NCBI GenBank assembly: GCA_029844215.1
Contig: CM056724.1
Span: forward strand, 30,232,446-30,296,445
Direction of reading: 5' to 3'
DNA length: 64,000 bases
Source of the DNA: Przewalskia tangutica
Taxonomy: Eukaryota > Streptophyta > Magnoliopsida > Solanales > Solanaceae
Notes under the pieces: generated by a model
Database searches by the model: none
Seen by the model: the letters and a program-made list of their open reading frames with translations, nothing else
What the model was told of the DNA's origin: nothing
Shown: positions 58,201 to 64,000 of the stretch, in pieces
Layout: the number at the start of each line of letters is the position of its first letter
Numbering within the stretch: position 1 is the stretch's first letter
Made by a program: the position numbers and the translations under genes

Positions 58201-59481
58201 CGAAATTATGTGCCTTTGGGTCCGTTCCTTGCTCCTACTTGCTGTTTGTATCCTAAATTTGGGTAGAATAATGCTGGGTTTTTATTCGGATTGATATAAT
58301 AAAAAATGAAATCGTGATATGTATGTGTAAATAATCATTTATCTATTTGTGTCTTTCATAAAATATATACTAATCTTTTCTCTTCTTTTATTGGCATGGC
58401 ACGCATCGGAGCAAACATGAAGAGTCTCATGGCGAGACTCATCGTGGCAAATTAGTACCCGCATCTATGTGCATCTCTCTATCCGCATCGGAATTCCAAA
58501 GCCGCAGGCGAAAGACATCGCCATTCCTCGAGTCCTTTAAATTATTTTCTACCCCGCCCCCCATTCATTTATTTATTGTAAATTAATTGTTTAACATTAC
58601 TCTAGTCAATAGAACAGTTAGAACAATTAAACCTGGAATTAATTAATTAGCTAGTAGCTTGGCATTAGTTTAGCTCGCCATACATTGTTTAAGTCTTATC
58701 ATTTAATATTTCCACTCCTATAATTGTTTAGGTAGCTACGATATATATTACTAAATCCTAGCATAAGAAACCTATTTTATACTAACTTTCTTATTAATAT
58801 TCATATAGGAGAAATAGTAATAAACCCCTTTGTATTCTAGGTATACTCCATAAACGTATCTTTTGCCATAATCAATATTTTTTCACTATAATCAGGCTAT
58901 GCAATATATATACCTTATTAAAGTATTTTATGAATAGATATTCTCATCTGAAACTAACCTTGGCTTTTGCAGATAAATCTTACAGCTTTCTTTTATTAAG
59001 AACACATCTTTTTTCTTACAAAGATCTTTTCTTAAATACCCTTCAAAACATGCATTTTCTTAGTATAATAATTAACCCTAGGTTTGGCAGGATAACATGA
59101 GTTAGCGGATCTTAGAGGGTGCCTAACCCCTTCCCTCTAGATTAATAAAGAACCCTTACTCAGAATCTCACTAAGTTTAGCAGACCATTAAAATGGAGTT
59201 AATGTTTTACTTCAAACTAGTTAAACATTTAGGTGTCCTAATTCACCCAATTAATTAGGTGGCGACTCCGCGAACCCTTAGCATTCTAGCAACCCTTTAG
59301 CATTTTAGCACCCTTTTAAACTTTAACATCCTTTGCAATTTTAGCATCCTTTTTGCACTTTTAATACTTTTAACCTTTTAAGCTTTTTGAACATTATTAG
59401 CATTTATTCTATTTTATTTTCTAACCTTTTATTTGAGCAGGAGTTTAGAAAATAATGTCGCGGTCGAAAAAGGGCGTGACA
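55209..59481 (+). mobile_element. 4.3-kb solo LTR of an Ogre/Tat-type gypsy element
   Basis: Begins TGTTGACACCCAATTTTGAC and ends AAAAAGGGCGTGACA. Exact 5-bp TSD ACACT at 55204-55208 and 59482-59486. Size and the TGTTGACACCC start are characteristic of Ogre LTRs. The first 700 bp are rich in TAATTA/AATAAT words with recurrent GCGTCGCATT; the last kilobase has repeated AGCAYYCTTT phrases. No gag or pol. Orientation plus is inferred from the TGTTGACACCC start. Confidence 0.9.
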
Positions 59482-59591
59482 ACACTGATACACATACCAT
59501 GGGTATTTATACATCTGCCCAATACATTAATACAAATGACTATATTACCCAATCAGTTATACAAGTAGTCTTTGTAATTGTTCTGTATCTT

Positions 59592-62500
59592 TTAACACTC
59601 CCCCTCAAGTTTCTGGAAGAAATTTGAAAATATGTTCGATGTGATCTTGGAGCATAGATGTTGATGTTGGAATTTGTTCAATCCTTTTGTGAGCAGATCT
59701 GCCAATTGATTCGCTGTGGGTATATACTCTGTTCTTACCATCCCTCCTTGAATCATTTCTCTTAAAAAGTGTAAATCAATCTCTATATGTTTGGTCCTCT
59801 CATGGAATACAGGATTTGCTACAATTTGCATTGCTGATTTGCTGTCTGAAAATATTGTTACTGGTTCTTCACAGGTAGTTCCAATGTCTTTCAATAGACC
59901 AAGTATCCATGTCAATTCAGCCACTGTACCTGCTAGACTCCTGTATTCTGATTCTGCTGAACTTCTAGAGATTGTGCTTTGTTTTTTCGACTTCCATGAT
60001 ATAAGAGAATCTCCAAATTTTATTATATAGCCTGTAATAGATTTTCTAGTGTGTGGACATGCAGCAATTCTGCATCACGATGGTATTCTCGCTTCGCTTA
60101 TTCTTTGGACATAAGAATACCCTGTCCAGGTTGATTTTTTACATATCTTACAATTCTTAGTAGTGCATTAAGATGTGACAATTTTGGTTGTTGTAAAAAT
60201 TGACTAAGTGTTTGAACACTATAGGAAGTTATTGTTAGGTACAGTAGTTTTCCTATTAACCTTTGGTATGCACTTACATCTTTTATTAAACCATCTTCTG
60301 ATGTGCACTTATTATTTTCTGCCTTTTGTTGACTTTGAACATGTTCATCATATTCTCTTGTTGTTAATTTTATGTTGCAATCCATAGGTGTATTAATGGG
60401 TTTGGCTGCTCCTAGTCCTAATTCAGAAATGAGTTCTAGAGTGTATTTCCTTTGGTGCATTAGAATCCCCTTTTTTGATCTTGCAAACTCTATTCCTAAA
60501 AAATACCTTAGTTCTCCTAGGTCCTTCATCTTGAATACCTTTTGTAAAGATTGTTTTGTTTCTTCTATTAACTTCAGATTATCTCCTGTAATAAGCATGT
60601 CATCTACATATACTAACACCACAACCAGTCCTTGTTGAGACTGTTTTATAAAAAGAGAATGATCATATTGAGATTGTCTAAACTGCATATGTATTAGAGC
60701 TTCTGTTAGTTTGAAATTCCATTGTCTAGGTGCTTGTTTTAGTCCATACAAGGATTTAACCAACCTACATACCTGTCTCTCCCCCTGGCTGGTAAATCCT
60801 TGTGGTAACTCCATATAAATTTCATCATGTAAATCACCTTGAAGAAAAGCATTATATACATCCATTTGGTGTATGTGCCATTTTTTGGATGCTGCTATAG
60901 ATATAATAGTTCTAACAGTTACCATTTTAACAACTGGAGAGAAGGTTTCATTATAATCTATTCCTTCTTTTTGACTATATCCTTTTGCTACTAGCCTAGC
61001 TTTCAGTCTTTCAATCTCTCCTGTAGCTTTATACTTTATTTTATACACCCATTTACACCCAATAGGTACCTTATTTTCTGGTAGAGTTACAATACTCCAT
61101 GTTTGATTATCTTGTAAAGCTTGAATTTCTGACTTCATAGCCTCTACCCACCTAGGATCTTGTGAAGCCTCCTTGTAAGTTTTAGGTTCAGTTATCTCTG
61201 AGCTAACTGTTATAAAAGCCTTATAGGCTGAATTGATGTTGTTGTAGGAAATATAGTTAGCTATAGGATATGGTGTCTTATTTTTGGTAACAAAGTCTTT
61301 AAGCCAAATAGGAGGCTGTTTTGTTCTTGTAGATTTTCTTGCAGCTTTATCAACCTGAGTTACTTCAGGAGTTTGAGTTATATTTTGAGGTATATCTTGC
61401 ATTCTGATACTATCAATATTTATATTGATAAGATTCTCTTGTGTAGTTGTAGAATTAAAGTTGTTGACATTTAATCTGTTATTAGAGGTATTGTTAGTAT
61501 TGTTAGCATTGGTGTGATTCTGGTGTATACTAGTTACTGGTGTGTATACATCAGGCATAGCATATAAATTAGAGTTGTCCCTAAATACTGTCTTCTCTGA
61601 TGCCTCAGTTTTGAAGGGAAATTCAGTTTCCCTGAACACTACATCTCTATTGACAAAAAATATTTTCTTTTCTATGTCATATAAGACATATCCTTTCTTA
61701 GTTTCAGAGTATCCCATAAAGACACATTTCCTGCTTCTAGACTCCAACTTATCAGTAACAGATGTATCTTTAGCAAAATACAGACACCCTAACACTCTTA
61801 AGTGATCCATGACAGGTTTCTTATTGTACAATTTCTCATAGGGAGTCTTACCAGTCACTGAGGAAGGTAATCTGTTTATTATGTACACTGCTGTTTGAAC
61901 ACACATACCCCAAAATTTTATTGTTATATGTCCTTGAAACCTTAAGGCTCTTGTTATTTCAAGTATATGTCTATGTTTCCTTTCTGCTACCCCATTCTGC
62001 TGAGGTGTGTATGCACAAGATTTCTGATGTGTAATCCCTAACTTAAGTAACAGATCAGCACACAGTTCATTGACAAATTCAGCACCATTATCTGTTCTGA
62101 TCACCTTCACTGTTTTACTAAACTGAGTTTGGATAAAAACCAAAAAATACTTTAAAACAGTACTAACATCTGACTTAAGTTTCAATAAGTATATCCAAGT
62201 CATTCTAGAGTAATCATCTACTATTGTAAGAAAATATCTCTTCTCATCATGAGTTGGTATTTTATAAGGACCCCATACATCCATATGAACAAGATCAAAT
62301 TCTTTATTACTATATGTATTACTCAACTGAAAAGGTAATCTACACTGTTTTGCACAAGGACATATATCACAATTTTTTATACTTCTAGCTATGTAATCAG
62401 ACTTTGCTCTAAGTATCTTACTTAACACCCCACTAGAGGTATGACCAAGTCTTTTGTGCCACAAATCTAATTGTTCTTCAGAAACTTCTTTAGACTCAAT

Positions 62501-63998
62501 ATCTTCTTTTACCCCTAAGCCTATCTTCATTGGTTCACCTAAGAGTTGTGATGAGGGCTGATTCACCAATATGTATAACCCATTCTGTTCTCTACCAATC
62601 TCCTTCACCTTCCCATTGTAAAGATCCTGAAAAATACAGAATTCTGGATAAAAGCTTGCTGCACACTTAAGTTGTTTAGTTAGCTGAGACACAGACATTA
62701 AATTGAACTTAAATTGTGGTATATAGAAGACATTATGCAGTGTACTTCTATCTGAAATGTTACTTGAACCAGTGTGTGTTATCTTCACTGTTTCTCCATT
62801 AGGCAAATGTACTTTCTTTGAATCAGAAAAATCTTGTATTTTGGCAACATTATCTATGAGTTTTAAATCTGAAACCATATGATTAGTGGCCCCTGTGTCA
62901 ATTATCCACTGTTTTACTATTGTATTTACTTGCAGAGCTTTATGACTGAAGGAGTTAGGATCAGATATACCTGCAGCAGCAACATTTGAAGAAGAGGATG
63001 GTATGTCTCTGTTCTGGCTCTGTATGTGCTGAGTCTGGGCCATGCTTTGATTCAAAAGCTTAACTATCTGATCATATTGCTCAGAAGAAAACTTGGGTGC
63101 TCCAGTCACTTGCCAGTTGCCTGAATTTGCATTTTCACAAGTAGACCCAACATTTACGATATCCCCTCTGTATTTTTTGCCAGTCACATCATAATCCTCA
63201 GTACTAACATTATGAGCAGCATACTCCTTTCTTTTAGACCTGAAGTTTGGGGGATATCCCACTACCTTATAGCACTTCTCTTTTGTATGTCCTTTCATTT
63301 TGCATACCTCACAGTACAAGTTATAGTTATTCTTTTTCCACTGTGAGTTGGTATTGAAACCAGCATTATAACTCCCTTTTGAGTACATAGCACTTGGGTC
63401 ATGTCCAGTACCATGAGTGAACTTCCCAGGTCCCACTCCTAAGAGCCCAGCTGACCTTGCAGTGATGGATTTTTGACTCTCATCACTTGTTATCATGGAG
63501 TAGGCCTTATTGACAGAAGGAAGAAGAGTCATCAACAGAATCTGACTCCTTGCTTGCATGTAGTTCTCATTTAGTCCCATCAAGAATTGGTATAACTGTT
63601 GTCGTTGAAGGTATTCCAAGAAATCTTTGGACTTGGGACATCCACAACTAGGTGGAGGAACCAAGGATAAGAACTCTACCCAAAGACTCTTTAACTTTGT
63701 GAAATACTCAGACACACTAGAAGTTCCTTGTACAAGAGTAGAAATCTCCCTATGAATGTCATATGTTCTTGAACCATCCACTTTATCGAACCTTTCTTTT
63801 AGATCCCCCCAGACTTCACACGCTGTTTCAGCATACAAGACTCCACTCAACAACCCACTGGACACTGAATTCATGAGCCAAGATTGGACTATCGCATTTA
63901 CTCTATCCCACTAATCCCATAGATCTTCTCGATAGGACTCTTTCTTGCATTTGCCATTAACAAACCCTAGTTTGTTCCTCCCAAGAAGAGTTATTCTC
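59592..63998 (-). pseudogene. Copia gag-pol polyprotein, 1258 codons open but disabled at both ends
   Basis: The main frame 63874-60098 encodes gag (UBN2-like, QLYQFLMGLNENYMQARSQI), zinc knuckle C188-C191-H196-C201, protease D326-T-G-A, pre-integrase GAG region (LWHKRLGHTSSGVLSKIL, about 471-488), integrase DD35E triad D532, D595, E631, then RT with CKWVYKIKYKATGEIERLKA, MDVYNAFLQGDLHDEIYMEL and YVDDMLITGD. An in-frame TAG (63913-63911) lies in gag upstream of the internal Met, where frame continues (RNKLGFVNGKCKKESY). Near 60096 a TAA and close by a frameshift break the RNase H; its end resumes in another frame (KSITGYIIKFGDSLISWKSK, SDSKSAMQIVANPVFHERTK) to the stop at 59592. The least decayed pol in the window, yet not active as it stands. 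Confidence 0.93.
59598..59611 (-). other. Copia polypurine tract
   Basis: AACTTGAGGGGGAG on the minus strand directly precedes the 3' LTR start TGTTAAAAG, as in the first copia (GCTTGAGGGGGA). Confidence 0.9.
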
Positions 63999-64000
63999 AT

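Larger units (their letters stand above)
54981..64000 (-). mobile_element. Ty1/copia element, minus strand, running off the right edge; its 3' LTR is split by an Ogre-type LTR
   Basis: The 3' LTR starts TGTTAAAAGATACAG at 59597 (reading leftward), is interrupted at 59481, and resumes at 55208 to an end near 54981 (reverse of TGTTGACGC; the end is chosen by the TGTT...AACA rule and could be some 15 bp off). The LTR is about 340 bp. The 5' LTR lies beyond 64000. Confidence 0.88.

Overview
This is plant nuclear DNA, almost certainly from a member of the Solanaceae. One gene has introns and is clearly plant-type (an ATG14-like autophagy subunit). The rest is AT-rich and dominated by retrotransposons of types I recognise from solanaceous genomes: a TS-SINE/RTE tail ending in TTG repeats, an Au-type SINE, Ogre/Tat LTRs beginning TGTTGACACCC, and L1 LINEs with a DUF4283 ORF1. 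No bacterial, organellar, rRNA or tRNA gene was seen.

Genic part (1-13.9 kb). A plus-strand 3' exon (2614-3054) encodes the very acidic C-terminus of a putative nuclear protein. Convergent to it on the minus strand is a complete ATG14-like gene. I rebuilt it as 12 exons between 13147 and 4651 with all phases consistent, giving 481 residues. Its introns hold an RTE LINE fragment with a 21-bp target duplication, several TS-type tails, two MITEs and a tandem duplication.

Repeat part (13.9-64 kb). Nearly everything is one nested pile that can be unpacked from target site duplications (TSDs). The outermost unit is an internally deleted hAT element of about 1.7 kb, now spread over 13909-43823 (8-bp TSD GCTCCAAC). 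It was split by two insertions. The first is a GATCC-rich hAT-type element (14009-24426, 8-bp TSD GTCCCGCC), split by a degenerate copia (14421-23718), which was itself split at its polypurine tract by a 4.0-kb gypsy solo LTR (19404-23404). The second is an 8-kb L1-type LINE (25763-43547, 14-bp TSD), split by three LTR insertions of one gypsy group: solo LTR A (26666-27974), full-length element B (32101-38920) and solo LTR C (39158-40443). B has no pol; it carries a tRNA-Asp primer site, a short gag-like ORF and an intact 336-codon ORF of the putative plant transposon protein type.

Right part. An Au SINE (about 44.23 kb) is followed by a 4-kb element with terminal inverted repeats of about 290 bp (44402-48418, MULE-like) that contains a minus-strand LINE remnant. 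Next is a complete minus-strand copia (48436-54595, TSD CTATT). Last is a second minus-strand copia that runs off the right edge; its 3' LTR was split by a 4.3-kb Ogre-type solo LTR (55209-59481, TSD ACACT). It has a 1258-codon open frame but also a stop in gag and damage in RNase H.

The least expected signal is a GC-rich block of CCGCGG/GGCGCC-type words lying about 45-90 bp before the TATA box in the LTRs of the gypsy group A/B/C and of the unrelated copia at 48-54 kb. In both elements with two LTRs this block differs strongly between the LTRs while the rest of the LTR is similar.
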